This document shows positions 27,498 through 35,476 of a stretch of DNA of 38,550 nucleotides, piece by piece; position 1 is the stretch's first letter; every line of letters begins with the position of its first letter. Source of the DNA: Burkholderiaceae bacterium (GTDB lineage Bacteria; Pseudomonadota; Gammaproteobacteria; Burkholderiales; Burkholderiaceae_D); assembly GCA_018882935.1 (NCBI GenBank), contig VERA01000001.1, positions 71,505-110,054 on the forward strand, read 5' to 3'. Position numbers and translations under genes: made by a program. The notes under the pieces are model-generated. The model saw only the letters and a list, made by a program, of their open reading frames with translations, did not search any database and was not told the DNA's origin.

Positions 27498-27950
27498 TTA
27501 CTTCCTCTTGAGCAGGCCCTGCTGCGTATTCATGAACTCAGTAGCCAGCCAAATCTCGCGCAGCAGATAAATAAAGCTCCCGGTCAATGCCATCATTGCC
27601 AGCACAAACATGCCGGCAATGACTGACGCCAAACGTAAATTCAGCGCGTCGGCAATAAATAATCCGGCGACTACCACACAGATCAATAATGCGCAGCAGG
27701 TAGATAGCAAAATCGCTCGGTTTATCTTTTTTGCGCGCCGAAATAAAATCGCCAATTCATCCCGGTACAGCGCATTTTTTTCGGGCACGATGTGCTGCTC
27801 AGTCTCGAGGCGCTCCTCAAGGTAGCGGCTGCGATCAATGATACGAGCCAAACGGTTCGTGAGTACCAGCATATTGGTACCAACGCCAGTTAACAAAAAC
27901 ACCGGCGCGATTGCGAGCTGAATAATGTGACCGATTTCGTCCGCTTGCAT
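27498..27950 (-). CDS. DUF2721 family membrane protein
   Basis: A 150-residue inner-membrane protein with three hydrophobic segments (about 9-31, 74-97 and 104-127). The loop after the first segment carries TNRLARIIDRSRYLEERL, characteristic of DUF2721 proteins, whose function is unknown. I chose ATG 27950; a TTG at 28007 would add 19 residues and lacks a ribosome site. It is convergent with the hydrolase gene and divergent from the response-regulator unit. Confidence 0.8.
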   Translation of the reverse strand: MQADEIGHIIQLAIAPVFLLTGVGTNMLVLTNRLARIIDRSRYLEERLETEQHIVPEKNALYRDELAILFRRAKKINRAILLSTCCALLICVVVAGLFIADALNLRLASVIAGMFVLAMMALTGSFIYLLREIWLATEFMNTQQGLLKRK

Positions 27951-28116
27951 CGTCGCTACCCAGAATAAAAAATCATTATAACGGCCAAAAATCTTGGCGA
28001 ATTTCAAAGCCGAAATTCGACATAGCGACTGCCTTTTAAATCCACCGGTCGACTTTGCGGCAATCAGAGCAGCGCGGAGTCTATCAGCTGCATTAATGCA
28101 TTCACCTGAATTGTTG

Positions 28117-28130
28117 TTGATGCGAATCGA
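28117..28130. promoter_or_regulatory. FNR/CRP-family box, upstream copy
   Basis: TTGATgcgaATCGA matches the FNR consensus TTGAT-N4-ATCAA at nine of ten positions. It lies 79 bp upstream of a second such box. Binding is inferred, not shown. Confidence 0.45.
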
Positions 28131-28195
28131 AAGTGTTTCCTGCCGGAATTCAATTTTTTATTCGCAAGCAACCATTCGCGCGCGCATCGTCAATT

Positions 28196-28209
28196 TTGAT
28201 CCAAATCAG
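28196..28209. promoter_or_regulatory. FNR/CRP-family box, proximal copy
   Basis: TTGATccaaATCAG matches TTGAT-N4-ATCAA at nine of ten positions. Its centre (28202.5) is about 41-44 bases upstream of the start predicted from the -10-like elements at 28232-28239. That is the place expected for a class II activator site. The FNR-like regulator encoded at 29298-30143 has a matching recognition helix. Confidence 0.5.
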
Positions 28210-28279
28210 CTTGGTTAGTTTGTGGAAACCTGATAAATTCCCCAAAAATGTTGCAAATTTGTTACTAAAGGATATCCCC

Positions 28280-28387
28280 ATGCCAACCTGCTACGCGGCA
28301 CGTTCAGCCAATACCCTTACCGAACACAGTTCAGCGTGCGACTCGCACGGTTCGTGTGTCAAGAACGAACGGAGCCAGAAAGAATGA
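28280..28387 (+). CDS. 35-residue small ORF coupled to the response regulator
   Basis: A short frame with ATG 28280, preceded by AAAGGA at seven-base spacing, the best ribosome site in the area. Its TGA overlaps the response-regulator ATG (ATGA), so ribosomes finishing it would restart on the regulator gene. The peptide is hydrophilic, with three cysteines (C4, C20, C26), histidines at 16 and 23, and a charged tail. It could be a leader peptide that tunes regulator translation or a small functional protein. I know of no family match. The call rests on ribosome-site quality and stop/start overlap only. Confidence 0.5.
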   Translation: MPTCYAARSANTLTEHSSACDSHGSCVKNERSQKE

Positions 28388-29028
28388 TTCGGGTCGTTCT
28401 TGGTGATGACCATGCGCTGATGCGCGAAGGTCTTAAGTACATCTTACGTAAAGCAAACGATATCGAGGTGGTGGCAGAGGCGACCGACGGCTTTGAGGTA
28501 TTGGCACTTGTCAGGCGGGGTGGCTTCGATGTTTTACTGATGGATTTATCGATGCCGGGTCGCAGCGGTATGGACCTGATCAAACAAATCAAGGAGGAAG
28601 CACCCAATATCGCAATTCTCGTGCTCACCATGCACGACGAAGATCAGTATGCAGCGCGTGCTATCCGGCTCGGTGCGCATGGATACATAACCAAGGAAAG
28701 CGCTGGCACTGATTTGCTGGTCGCCATCCGCAAGGTTCATGCAGGAAGACCCTATATCAGCATGGAAGTGGCGGAGCAACTTGCCATGGATGCCATGCCT
28801 AACCGGCAAGACCTTCCCCATAAATCGCTCACTAATCGAGAGTTCGAGGTTTTTAATATGCTGGTGAGCGGTAAGTCGGTCACTGACATTGCCGAGTCAC
28901 TGCATTTATCAGTAAAAACAATCAGTACGCATAAAGCGCATATCTTGCACAAATTAGGAACCCCGTCACTGGCCGAGTTAGTGCAATACGCAGTAGCGCA
29001 AGGGCTATTGGAAAAATTCAAGCCTTGA
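28384..29028 (+). CDS. NarL/FixJ-type response regulator
   Basis: Two-component output protein of 214 residues. The receiver domain has the acidic pair D8-D9, the phospho-acceptor D54 (LLMDLSMPG), T-M-H-D after strand 4 and the K of ITKESAG. The LuxR-type helix-turn-helix follows (LTNREFEVFNMLVSGKSVTDIAESLHLSVKTISTHK, about 150-185), with all canonical residues. No histidine kinase lies nearby, so it is an orphan here. It starts inside the stop of the upstream small ORF. FNR-like boxes upstream suggest oxygen- or stress-linked control. Targets are unknown. Confidence 0.93.
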   Translation: MIRVVLGDDHALMREGLKYILRKANDIEVVAEATDGFEVLALVRRGGFDVLLMDLSMPGRSGMDLIKQIKEEAPNIAILVLTMHDEDQYAARAIRLGAHGYITKESAGTDLLVAIRKVHAGRPYISMEVAEQLAMDAMPNRQDLPHKSLTNREFEVFNMLVSGKSVTDIAESLHLSVKTISTHKAHILHKLGTPSLAELVQYAVAQGLLEKFKP

Positions 29029-29297
29029 GCGCCATCAAGATGAAAGTAGCGTCTGGTACCACATGATGAAGCCAATAAACAAGAATGATGTAACGCCCGC
29101 ACCGGGATGAACGCTTAGGAATGACCTGAGAGATTTTCGGTTCGGGCGCTTGCTGTATTCAGTCTGCCCCGATAGCGCAAGAAAAATAAGCATCTGATAC
29201 TGCCTGACCCTAACAACAACACATGAAATAAAAGCTCAGAAATAAAAATCAGCATTAACGAATGAACTCATTGGCTCAAACAAAAAAGGAGATGAGC

Positions 29298-30143
29298 ATG
29301 ACACTTCTTCAGCACTCTGATTTATCTTCAGGCACGAATCAACTTAACGAGATCGGTACCGGCTCGGAATCCGGCTGGCTCAGACAAGGCAAACTTTGGT
29401 CCAATCTGACCGAGATCTGTGAATTGCTTCGTATACCGCCGGTGTCCAATTACGATGAGGAAGAATTTCTATTTCAGCATGTCCAGTTCAAAACAGGTCA
29501 GCGCATACACACCATAGGCCAGGCATTTGATACGCTATTTATCGTTCACTCAGGTTTTCTTAAAACTGTGCTGATCGATGAATTTGGCAATGAGCAAGTG
29601 CTGAGCTTTCCCATGAAGGGGGATATGTTCGGTGTGGATGGCATTCATACCAAGCGCTATATGTCCGAAGCGGTTGCCTTGTCGAATTGCGACCTGATTC
29701 TGATCCCCTTCAAGAAGTTCACACAAATCGGTCGTAGCCATATCGAGTTCGAGCACTCGGTCTACACCGTCATGAGCCGAGAGCTGGTCAGGGAGCAGGC
29801 CATGGTCAGCATGCTGGGTGCATTATCAGCCGAGGCGAGAGTCGCACGCTTTCTGGTGTCGCTATCTGAACGATTTGCCGAAATGGGCTACTCCAGCAAG
29901 CTGTTCAATTTACGCATGACCCGGCATGAGATCGGTAGCTACCTCGGGCTCACCCTCGAAACCGTCAGCCGCACCTTGTCTGCTTTCAACGAGATCGGTT
30001 TGATCAGCGTCGATCAACGCTCCATCGGGATCAAGGATATCGATGCCCTGCGGACTTTGCGGCGCCTTCCTCCTTCAAGTGTGCGTGCCAAGGCTGCAAT
30101 TCGCCGTAGCAAGCTGGCGGGAAGTGCTGCAGCGAGCGCGTAA
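29298..30143 (+). CDS. Crp/Fnr-family transcriptional regulator (FNR-like, no Fe-S cysteine cluster)
   Basis: A 281-residue regulator with a cyclic-nucleotide-type beta-barrel (about 55-140), a dimerisation helix and a C-terminal winged helix. The recognition helix carries ETVSR (221-225) in LTLETVSRTLSAF, the same contact residues as E. coli FNR, so TTGAT-N4-ATCAA sites are expected. Only two cysteines are present (C41 and C131), too few for the four-ligand cluster of true FNR. ATG 29298 was chosen because AAGGAG lies six bases upstream; ATG 29262 and 29292 are alternatives. About 270 bases before it hold no clear signal. Confidence 0.9.
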   Translation: MTLLQHSDLSSGTNQLNEIGTGSESGWLRQGKLWSNLTEICELLRIPPVSNYDEEEFLFQHVQFKTGQRIHTIGQAFDTLFIVHSGFLKTVLIDEFGNEQVLSFPMKGDMFGVDGIHTKRYMSEAVALSNCDLILIPFKKFTQIGRSHIEFEHSVYTVMSRELVREQAMVSMLGALSAEARVARFLVSLSERFAEMGYSSKLFNLRMTRHEIGSYLGLTLETVSRTLSAFNEIGLISVDQRSIGIKDIDALRTLRRLPPSSVRAKAAIRRSKLAGSAAASA

Positions 30144-30157
30144 CCCGTCGCTTTCTT

Positions 30158-30181
30158 GAGCCGGGATCATGCTCCCGGCTC
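30158..30181 (+). terminator. Hairpin after the Crp/Fnr gene, possible terminator
   Basis: GAGCCGGGA (30158-30166) pairs perfectly with TCCCGGCTC (30173-30181) across a 6-base loop, 15 bases after the stop. No T-run follows, so it may be a weak or Rho-assisted terminator, or an mRNA-end stabiliser. Confidence 0.5.
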
Positions 30182-30301
30182 TGCCTGCTCATCTCAACAA
30201 TGTAGTACGCGCGCATCGCGCATACACCGCCGCCAGCCTTCAGCAAGATTAGCTACCAAGCAAAGAAAAAATTTGTGCGCAATCAGCTCGGGTTGCGCAG
30301 G

Positions 30302-30307
30302 TATAAT
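30302..30307 (+). promoter_or_regulatory. Candidate -10 element of the min operon
   Basis: A perfect TATAAT lies 115 bases before the minC ATG. No good -35 is found at 16-18 bp, so an activator or extended contacts would be needed. Confidence 0.4.
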
Positions 30308-30371
30308 ATTGCTCTGGACGCGTCAGTTGACACTGGCATCAACGCAAGTCTTGCTAAATCGCAGACTTGAG

Positions 30372-30397
30372 AACGGCTAATTGTTTTATTGGCCGTT
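30372..30397 (+). other. Hairpin in the minC leader
   Basis: AACGGCTAAT (30372-30381) pairs with ATTGGCCGTT (30388-30397) in a 10-bp stem with one G-T pair and a 6-base T-rich loop. It ends 24 bases before the minC ATG and might influence ribosome access. It has no T-tract after it, so it is unlikely to terminate. Confidence 0.45.
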
Positions 30398-30421
30398 GAC
30401 GATGCCACCATCCGGGACAGT

Positions 30422-31219
30422 ATGTCGAAAAACCAAACCAGGAAGCCCCTGGAGATCAAAATTTCTACCGTGGTTGCTGTTGCCGCATTGATCGGCGACA
30501 CCGATCTGGATAAATTGTCTTCTGCGCTAGCAGAGGTCACCGGCGGCACCCCAGATTACTTTGAAGACGAGTTCACCGTCATTGACCTTGGTAATCTGCA
30601 AGCCCCTCCCTCGCCCGATAGCATCGCCTGGTCAGCGCTGATCGCACTGTTCCGATCCCACCGGCTTAACCCGGTTGCGGTGCGCAATGCTCCCGAGGCA
30701 CTCGAGCAAGAAATCCGGGCGCATGGGCTATCGATTGACGGCATGGATCAATCTCGTACTTTCGAACTTACGCCGCCTCCGTCACCGCCACCGTCCGAAC
30801 CAGCGCCAGCGCCAGCGATAGCGCCGGTGCTTGACACTCCTCGCACACCCTCGGTCGACACCACCGCATCGCCCGCACCCGTTGCAACCAAAGTTATTGA
30901 TATGCCTGTGCGCAGTGGTCAGCGCGTCTACGCGCGCGGAGGTGATCTGGTCATTCTGGCTACCGTCAACCCTGGCGCCGAAGTCATCGCCGATGGCAGC
31001 ATTCATGTCTACGCGCCGCTGCGGGGCCGGGCGTTAGCGGGCGCCGCTGGCGCCTCTGACGCTCGCATCATCGGCACCTGCATGGAAGCGGAATTAGTCT
31101 CGATCGCCGGCGTGTACCGCACCTTCGACGATGGCTGGCCGAAAGAACTGAAAGGCAAACCAGTGCAAGTCCTGCTACAAGAAGACCGGCTCGATTTACG
31201 CCCCATGGCGCTGAAATAG
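30422..31219 (+). CDS. minC: Septum-site-determining protein MinC
   Basis: Inhibits FtsZ polymerisation away from mid-cell, recruited to the membrane by MinD. The 265-residue product has an N-terminal FtsZ-inhibiting domain (about 1-112), a proline/alanine-rich linker (about 116-158, long for the family), and the C-terminal beta-helix MinD-binding domain (from [17 protein letters not shown], with [23 protein letters not shown]). ATG 30422 gives the usual start; the frame is open further upstream. It heads minCDE, with 47 bases to minD. Confidence 0.96.
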   Translation: MSKNQTRKPLEIKISTVVAVAALIGDTDLDKLSSALAEVTGGTPDYFEDEFTVIDLGNLQAPPSPDSIAWSALIALFRSHRLNPVAVRNAPEALEQEIRAHGLSIDGMDQSRTFELTPPPSPPPSEPAPAPAIAPVLDTPRTPSVDTTASPAPVATKVIDMPVRSGQRVYARGGDLVILATVNPGAEVIADGSIHVYAPLRGRALAGAAGASDARIIGTCMEAELVSIAGVYRTFDDGWPKELKGKPVQVLLQEDRLDLRPMALK

Positions 31220-31266
31220 CTAATTTTTTATTGAGTGAACTGACGAACTCAGACAAGGAGTTGTTC

Positions 31267-32082
31267 GTGACAAAAATTATTGTCGTTACCTCTGGCAAAG
31301 GCGGCGTGGGGAAAACCACCTCTAGCGCCAGCTTTGCTTCTGGTCTGGCGCTACGCGGCAAAAAAACTGCAGTGATCGACTTTGACGTTGGCTTACGCAA
31401 TCTTGACCTGATTATGGGCTGCGAGCGTCGCGTGGTGTATGACATGATCAATGTCATCAACCGCGAGGCTACGCTGACACAGGCGCTGATCAAAGACAAG
31501 CACTGTGACAACCTGTTCGTGCTCCCTGCCTCGCAAACGCGCGACAAAGATGCCCTCACCGAAGAAGGTGTCGAGCGAATTCTGGAAGAGATGAAAAACT
31601 CCGGCTTCGAGTACATCGTATGCGATTCGCCTGCGGGTATTGAGCGCGGCGCAGTAATGGCACTCACGTTCGCTGATGAGGCCATCATTGTTACCAACCC
31701 CGAAGTCTCATCCGTACGCGACTCCGACCGTATTCTGGGCATTATTCAAGCGAAATCGCGCCGTGCGCAAACGGGCGTCGAGCCGGTGAAAGAGCATTTG
31801 CTCATCACCCGCTATTCGCCGAAGCGGGTCGAGGCTGGCGAGATGTTGTCGTATGAGGATGTACAGGAAATCTTGCGTATTCCACTGCTCGGCATCATTC
31901 CGGAATCCGAGGTGGTGCTGCATGCCTCCAACCAAGGCACACCGGTAGTACATCTTGCTGATAGTGATGTCGCCGAGGCTTATAAAGATCTGGTTGCTCG
32001 CTTCCTGGGCGAAGAGCGCCCGCTACGATTCGCAGAGTACGAGAAGCCCGGCTTGCTATCGCGCATTTTCGGAGGCAAGTGA
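31267..32082 (+). CDS. minD: Septum-site-determining protein MinD
   Basis: Membrane-cycling ATPase that carries MinC and is displaced by MinE, producing pole-to-pole oscillation. GTG 31267 follows AAGGAG and gives 271 residues, the E. coli length. An upstream TTG at 31231 would add 12 residues before the conserved TKIIVVTSGKGG. The deviant Walker A SGKGGVGKTT (9-18, with K11 and K16), switch D-x-D/G region FDVGLRNLD, and the C-terminal amphipathic tail (PGLLSRIFGGK) that binds membrane are all present. Confidence 0.98.
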   Translation: MTKIIVVTSGKGGVGKTTSSASFASGLALRGKKTAVIDFDVGLRNLDLIMGCERRVVYDMINVINREATLTQALIKDKHCDNLFVLPASQTRDKDALTEEGVERILEEMKNSGFEYIVCDSPAGIERGAVMALTFADEAIIVTNPEVSSVRDSDRILGIIQAKSRRAQTGVEPVKEHLLITRYSPKRVEAGEMLSYEDVQEILRIPLLGIIPESEVVLHASNQGTPVVHLADSDVAEAYKDLVARFLGEERPLRFAEYEKPGLLSRIFGGK

Positions 32083-32083
32083 G

Positions 32084-32338
32084 ATGGATATTTTCTCATT
32101 CCTGTTCAATAACAAGAAAGCGTCTGCAGATACCGCCAAAGAACGCTTACAGATCATCATCGCGCGTGAGCGGCATATTCTCAACGGTCCGGACTTCATG
32201 CCTGCGCTGCACCGTGAGTTGATTGAAGTTATCTCGAAATATGTTCGCGTCAATCCGGAAGACATCAAAATCTCTCTGGATAAAAAAGGTAACCTCGAAG
32301 TGCTCGATGTGAACGTTGTACTTCCGGATGGCGGCTGA
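32084..32338 (+). CDS. minE: Cell-division topological specificity factor MinE
   Basis: Stimulates MinD ATPase and keeps the division inhibitor away from mid-cell. The 84-residue protein has the membrane-binding N-terminus MDIFSFLF, the anti-MinCD helix with AKERLQIIIARER (about 18-31) and the C-terminal dimer domain VRVNPEDIKISLDKKGNLEVLDVNVVLP. ATG 32084 has GGAGG upstream and follows the minD stop by one base. The 3' end overlaps the next gene by 11 bases. Confidence 0.97.
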   Translation: MDIFSFLFNNKKASADTAKERLQIIIARERHILNGPDFMPALHRELIEVISKYVRVNPEDIKISLDKKGNLEVLDVNVVLPDGG

Positions 32339-33149
32339 GCAGCGTTCGATATTGCTCCATGGCGTCGACTTCACCTCGGCGCCACGTCCGAAAAAAGGCA
32401 TCACGATCGCCTCGGGCTATCTGCAAAATGATAGCTTCGTCCTTGAATCGCTCTCAACGCTGCATGAATTTTCCAGCTTCATAGCCTGGTTACAGCAGCC
32501 GGGGCCGTGGCTGGGCGGATTCGACTTTCCATTCTCTTTTCCGCGCGAACTGATCGAGCTGCTCGGCTGGCCCGGCGAGTGGGCGGCACTCATTCAGCAT
32601 GTGCGGCAATTACCGCGCGCAGAACTACGGCTGTGCTTCAAAGAGATATGCGATGCGCGTCCGGCCGGTTCGAAATTCATCCATCGCGATTGCGATCTAC
32701 CCGCAAAATCATCCTCACCCATGAAATGGGTCAACCCTCCGGTAGCGTACATGCTGCATGCCGGCGCGCCACTGCTGCTGGATGCAGGTGTCGAGATACC
32801 GTTCATGCACGCAGGCGACCCATCACGCATTGCGCTCGAGGCCTACCCTGGCCTGGTCGCACGTGCGATCACCAAGGCTTCTTACAAGAGCGATACACCG
32901 CAGCAGCAAACACCTGAGCGGCAAGCGGCTCGGCGTACGATTGTGCGTGCACTTGAGCGTGGCGACTACCCGCAACACATCCGGCTGGACGCTGGACGTT
33001 TCAAGCGACAGCTCATCGATGACGGCAGTGGCGATCTGCTGGATGCAGTACTGTGCGGCATGATGGCCGCATGGGCATGGCAGCGGCGCGACCATGACTT
33101 TGGCCTGCCGCCGCATGACCCGCTCGAAGGCTGGATACTCGGCGCCTAG
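32328..33149 (+). CDS. DUF429 family protein
   Basis: A 273-residue protein of the DUF429 group, a set with an RNase H-like fold suggested to be nucleases; no activity is established. The N-terminal HGVDFTSAP and FDFPFSFPRELIELLGWP, then the central ALEAYPGLVARA and the late DAVLCGMMAAWAW, fit the family's conserved acidic positions. ATG 32328 lies inside minE, overlapping it by 11 bases without a visible ribosome site, so translation probably depends on minE. The pairing with min genes has no known reason. Confidence 0.8.
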   Translation: MAAEQRSILLHGVDFTSAPRPKKGITIASGYLQNDSFVLESLSTLHEFSSFIAWLQQPGPWLGGFDFPFSFPRELIELLGWPGEWAALIQHVRQLPRAELRLCFKEICDARPAGSKFIHRDCDLPAKSSSPMKWVNPPVAYMLHAGAPLLLDAGVEIPFMHAGDPSRIALEAYPGLVARAITKASYKSDTPQQQTPERQAARRTIVRALERGDYPQHIRLDAGRFKRQLIDDGSGDLLDAVLCGMMAAWAWQRRDHDFGLPPHDPLEGWILGA

Positions 33150-33165
33150 CGAGGCGCCACCGTCA

Positions 33166-33561
33166 TCACGATTGGCGCGAGGTGGCCCACCATGTCAGCA
33201 AGCCAACAGCGACCGCACCCGCGAGCCAGCCGGCGGCTTTGGCCGACGTCGGCAATGCGGAATCGGGCAAAGGCTCGGCGCCAGTTTCCGCCGCGTGCTG
33301 ATGGCTGATTTCCTGCTTGCGTACCGCAAGAAATCGATTCGCCTCGGCCTGTAGACCTGCAAGTCGATTACGCGCATCACGAATGCGGCTATCGATCAGT
33401 TTTTGCGTGCGTGAGCGGTAGTGCGCGATCTTGTCTTTAAGTAGCGCGCGGCGTTGTCTGCCTACCGATGGATCAGAGATATACATCGCCACCGCACCGA
33501 GTGCGACGCCGCCCAGCCATTTAATCCAAGTTGTATCTATGCTCTGGGTCCGATACTCCAC
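33166..33561 (-). CDS. Small membrane protein, YtxH-like
   Basis: A 131-residue protein with a hydrophobic segment near the N-terminus (WLGGVALGAVAMYISDP) followed by the DPSVGRQRRALLKDK turn typical of small YtxH/BON-associated membrane proteins. A long charged helix comes next, and a second hydrophobic segment lies near the C-terminus (AGWLAGAVAVGLLTWWA). GTG 33561 has AAAGGAG six bases upstream, a very good ribosome site. It lies 21 bases after the phosphoribosyltransferase gene, so they form an operon. It may be envelope-linked; the function is unknown. Confidence 0.68.
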   Translation of the reverse strand: MEYRTQSIDTTWIKWLGGVALGAVAMYISDPSVGRQRRALLKDKIAHYRSRTQKLIDSRIRDARNRLAGLQAEANRFLAVRKQEISHQHAAETGAEPLPDSALPTSAKAAGWLAGAVAVGLLTWWATSRQS

Positions 33562-33582
33562 GTTGTGCTCCTTTCAGATGGG

Positions 33583-34281
33583 TCAAGTTGATGCCTTATG
33601 GCTTACCGATGATTGCGCCGATAGTCGCTGCACCTGTGACAACAAGCTGATCACTTCGTTATCGCCAAGTTGCGGAAAATTGCGGTACCACTGTCCGACC
33701 GCATCAAACAGCGGTGGGCAAAGTAAATACCGCACCTGCTGCACCAACGGCGTAATACGCTCCAGCGCTTCACGAGACAGTACCGGCACCGCCACCGTGA
33801 TGGCACCTGCCTTGGCTGCACGCAGCGCAGCGATCGCCGCTTGCATGCTGCGCCCGGTTGCCATGCCATCGTCACACACAATCAACGGGCGCTGCTTCAG
33901 ACGTGATAACGGCACGCTTGGACCATACCGATGCTCACGCTCGGCCAGCACGCGTCGCTCCGTCAAAGTCACCTGATCGATCGCTTCAGCCGGCAGCTTC
34001 AGTTCACTGACGACTTGCTGATCAACCACGCAAATGCCACCACTGGCGATAGCGCCCATGGCGAACTCGGGGAAGTGCGGTACCCCGAGCTTTCTGACCA
34101 GTAGCGGCTCCAGAGGCAGACCAAAACGCCTGGCCACTGCAACGCCTACCGGAATGCCGCCACGGGGCAGGGCCAGTATTACGGTATCTCGGTGCGGTGG
34201 GTGCTGCGCGAGCAGGGCAGCCAAGCGCTCGCCTGCGTCATGACGATCAGCAAAGTAATGAGGAGTGGTGTCCGCTCGCAT
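33583..34281 (-). CDS. Phosphoribosyltransferase-family protein
   Basis: A 232-residue protein with a type I PRTase fold. The PRPP-binding loop VCDDGMATG (135-143) is clear, and LALPRGGIPVGVAVARRFGLPL (about 36-57) and VRKLGVPHFPEFAMGAI mark the predicted phosphoribosyltransferases often fused to or beside dienelactone-hydrolase-like proteins. The nucleobase substrate is unknown and the group may not be a classical salvage enzyme. ATG 34281 is the only reasonable start. It leads the membrane-protein gene below it. Confidence 0.85.
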   Translation of the reverse strand: MRADTTPHYFADRHDAGERLAALLAQHPPHRDTVILALPRGGIPVGVAVARRFGLPLEPLLVRKLGVPHFPEFAMGAIASGGICVVDQQVVSELKLPAEAIDQVTLTERRVLAEREHRYGPSVPLSRLKQRPLIVCDDGMATGRSMQAAIAALRAAKAGAITVAVPVLSREALERITPLVQQVRYLLCPPLFDAVGQWYRNFPQLGDNEVISLLSQVQRLSAQSSVSHKAST

Positions 34282-34418
34282 CGCGGTTTGACCCGGCGAA
34301 CGCCCTAAAAGATCAATATTTCCTTCGAGTAAAATCTAGTTCCAGATGGTCGATATACGCCCGGAACTTCGGATGTCCTTGCACTTCGAATCCGCACCCT
34401 TCGCTGATCGAAACTGCA

Positions 34419-35189
34419 ATGAAAAAATTACTCGGAGTATTACTCTGCCTCAGCCTGCTTGTACCGGCGCACGCTCAGCCGCCAAGTTGCGATCGGCATT
34501 TTTTCCAAAAAACTGCGCCGGAAATCACCCGCAAGTCGCTACAAAGCAATACGGTAGCGCTCTGCTTCGAGGCATTTGCAGTACTACACTCAGGTGTTTC
34601 AAGAACACCGCTGTGGTCGGCGGAGTACTTGACAAGAGACAGCCTGAAAGCCGCGCGTGATATTCCACGAGCTGACAGTTTTCATGCAGAACCCGCGCTG
34701 CCACCGGGACAAGGTGCCGAATTAGCCGACTACGTGCGCTCTGGTTTTGATCGCGGTCATATGGCGCCAGCTGCCGATATGCCAACAACGCAGGCGCAGC
34801 ATGAGAGCTTTTCGCTGGCTAACGTGGTGCCGCAAAATCGCAAGAACAATCAGATTCTTTGGTCGGCTATCGAAGGGGCGACGCGACATCTGACGAATCT
34901 GCGTGGCGAGCTCTATGTGATTACCGGCCCGGTGTTCGAAGGCGAGAAGCTTGACCGCATTAACGGCCGCGTCTTGGTACCCACCCATGTCTTCAAGGCG
35001 GTACTCGACCCTGCTACATTGGAGGCGGCGGCATGGCTCGCACCCAATAATGATAGTGGCGAATACCAAGTCACGAGTATTGATAGCCTGGAGCGGCGTA
35101 TCGGGTTTAAGCTGTTTCCCAAACTGCCCGAGTCAGCCAAACAGCGTGCTATGGAATTACCCGAGCCGCGTATCCGTCATAGAAAATAA
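34419..35189 (+). CDS. Secreted DNA/RNA non-specific endonuclease (NUC family)
   Basis: A 256-residue exported nuclease of the Serratia-type beta-beta-alpha metal family. A signal peptide (1-19, ending AHA) precedes a domain with the catalytic DRGHMAP (111-117, general base H114), and the metal/helix block ANVVPQNRKNN (134-144) with WSAIE (148-152). The residues needed for activity are kept. ATG 34419 starts the signal peptide; the frame is open far upstream but without support. It could serve nucleic-acid scavenging or extracellular DNA turnover. Confidence 0.88.
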   Translation: MKKLLGVLLCLSLLVPAHAQPPSCDRHFFQKTAPEITRKSLQSNTVALCFEAFAVLHSGVSRTPLWSAEYLTRDSLKAARDIPRADSFHAEPALPPGQGAELADYVRSGFDRGHMAPAADMPTTQAQHESFSLANVVPQNRKNNQILWSAIEGATRHLTNLRGELYVITGPVFEGEKLDRINGRVLVPTHVFKAVLDPATLEAAAWLAPNNDSGEYQVTSIDSLERRIGFKLFPKLPESAKQRAMELPEPRIRHRK

Positions 35190-35205
35190 TGCTGCGGAGT
35201 TTGTG

Positions 35206-35460
35206 ATGAGTAAAACACTACAACCTTTCGAGAATGAATCAGCATCACTCACGATTGACGCGCTGACCATTGAAAACCGTATTGATCAAATCGAGATGTA
35301 TGGGTCACTCGCCATTACCCGCGACAAAATCGGGCTCGGCTACGCGCTGCAGCTGAAGCAGATTCTGGATACCGCCGTCAGCACGCTACAAAACGACCCT
35401 GCACTGCCCGAGCAAATTTCCTTCAAGCCGAGTGATCAGATCGATAATCCATTCAAATAA
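35206..35460 (+). CDS. Small protein of unknown function
   Basis: An 84-residue soluble protein starting at ATG 35206 with GGAG six bases upstream, 16 bases after the nuclease stop. The middle (LTIENRIDQIEMYGSLAITRDKIGLGYALQLKQILDTAVSTL region) is predicted helical, and the ends are acidic and polar. The residues ENRIDQIEMYGSL look like a conserved motif, but I cannot name a family. No signal peptide is visible, so it is unlikely to be a nuclease immunity protein in the periplasm, though a link to the nuclease cannot be excluded. Confidence 0.65.
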   Translation: MSKTLQPFENESASLTIDALTIENRIDQIEMYGSLAITRDKIGLGYALQLKQILDTAVSTLQNDPALPEQISFKPSDQIDNPFK

Positions 35461-35476
35461 CGAGGCAAATCTGGTC

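Larger units (their letters stand above)
27951..28279. other. Intergenic region between DUF2721 gene and response-regulator unit
   Basis: About 330 bases that hold the two FNR-like boxes listed separately and a weak promoter-like pair on the plus strand: TTGGTT at 28211-28216 and TAAATT at 28234-28239, 17 bp apart, with an alternative -10 GATAAA at 28232-28237. I see no hairpin terminator and no RNA gene in it. Confidence 0.5.

Noticed and set aside
30310-30350. FNR-like element TTGAC...ATCAA before minC
   Set aside because: The half-sites are six bases apart instead of four, and the first is TTGAC. It does not fit the FNR consensus.
31068-31742. Minus-strand frame of 224 codons opposite minC/minD
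   Set aside because: Antisense to two strongly conserved genes; the translated product has a serine/arginine-rich shadow composition and no ribosome site.
34197-34418. N-terminal extension of the secreted nuclease by 74 codons
   Set aside because: It would bury the signal peptide that begins at 34419 and overlap the opposite-strand phosphoribosyltransferase start.
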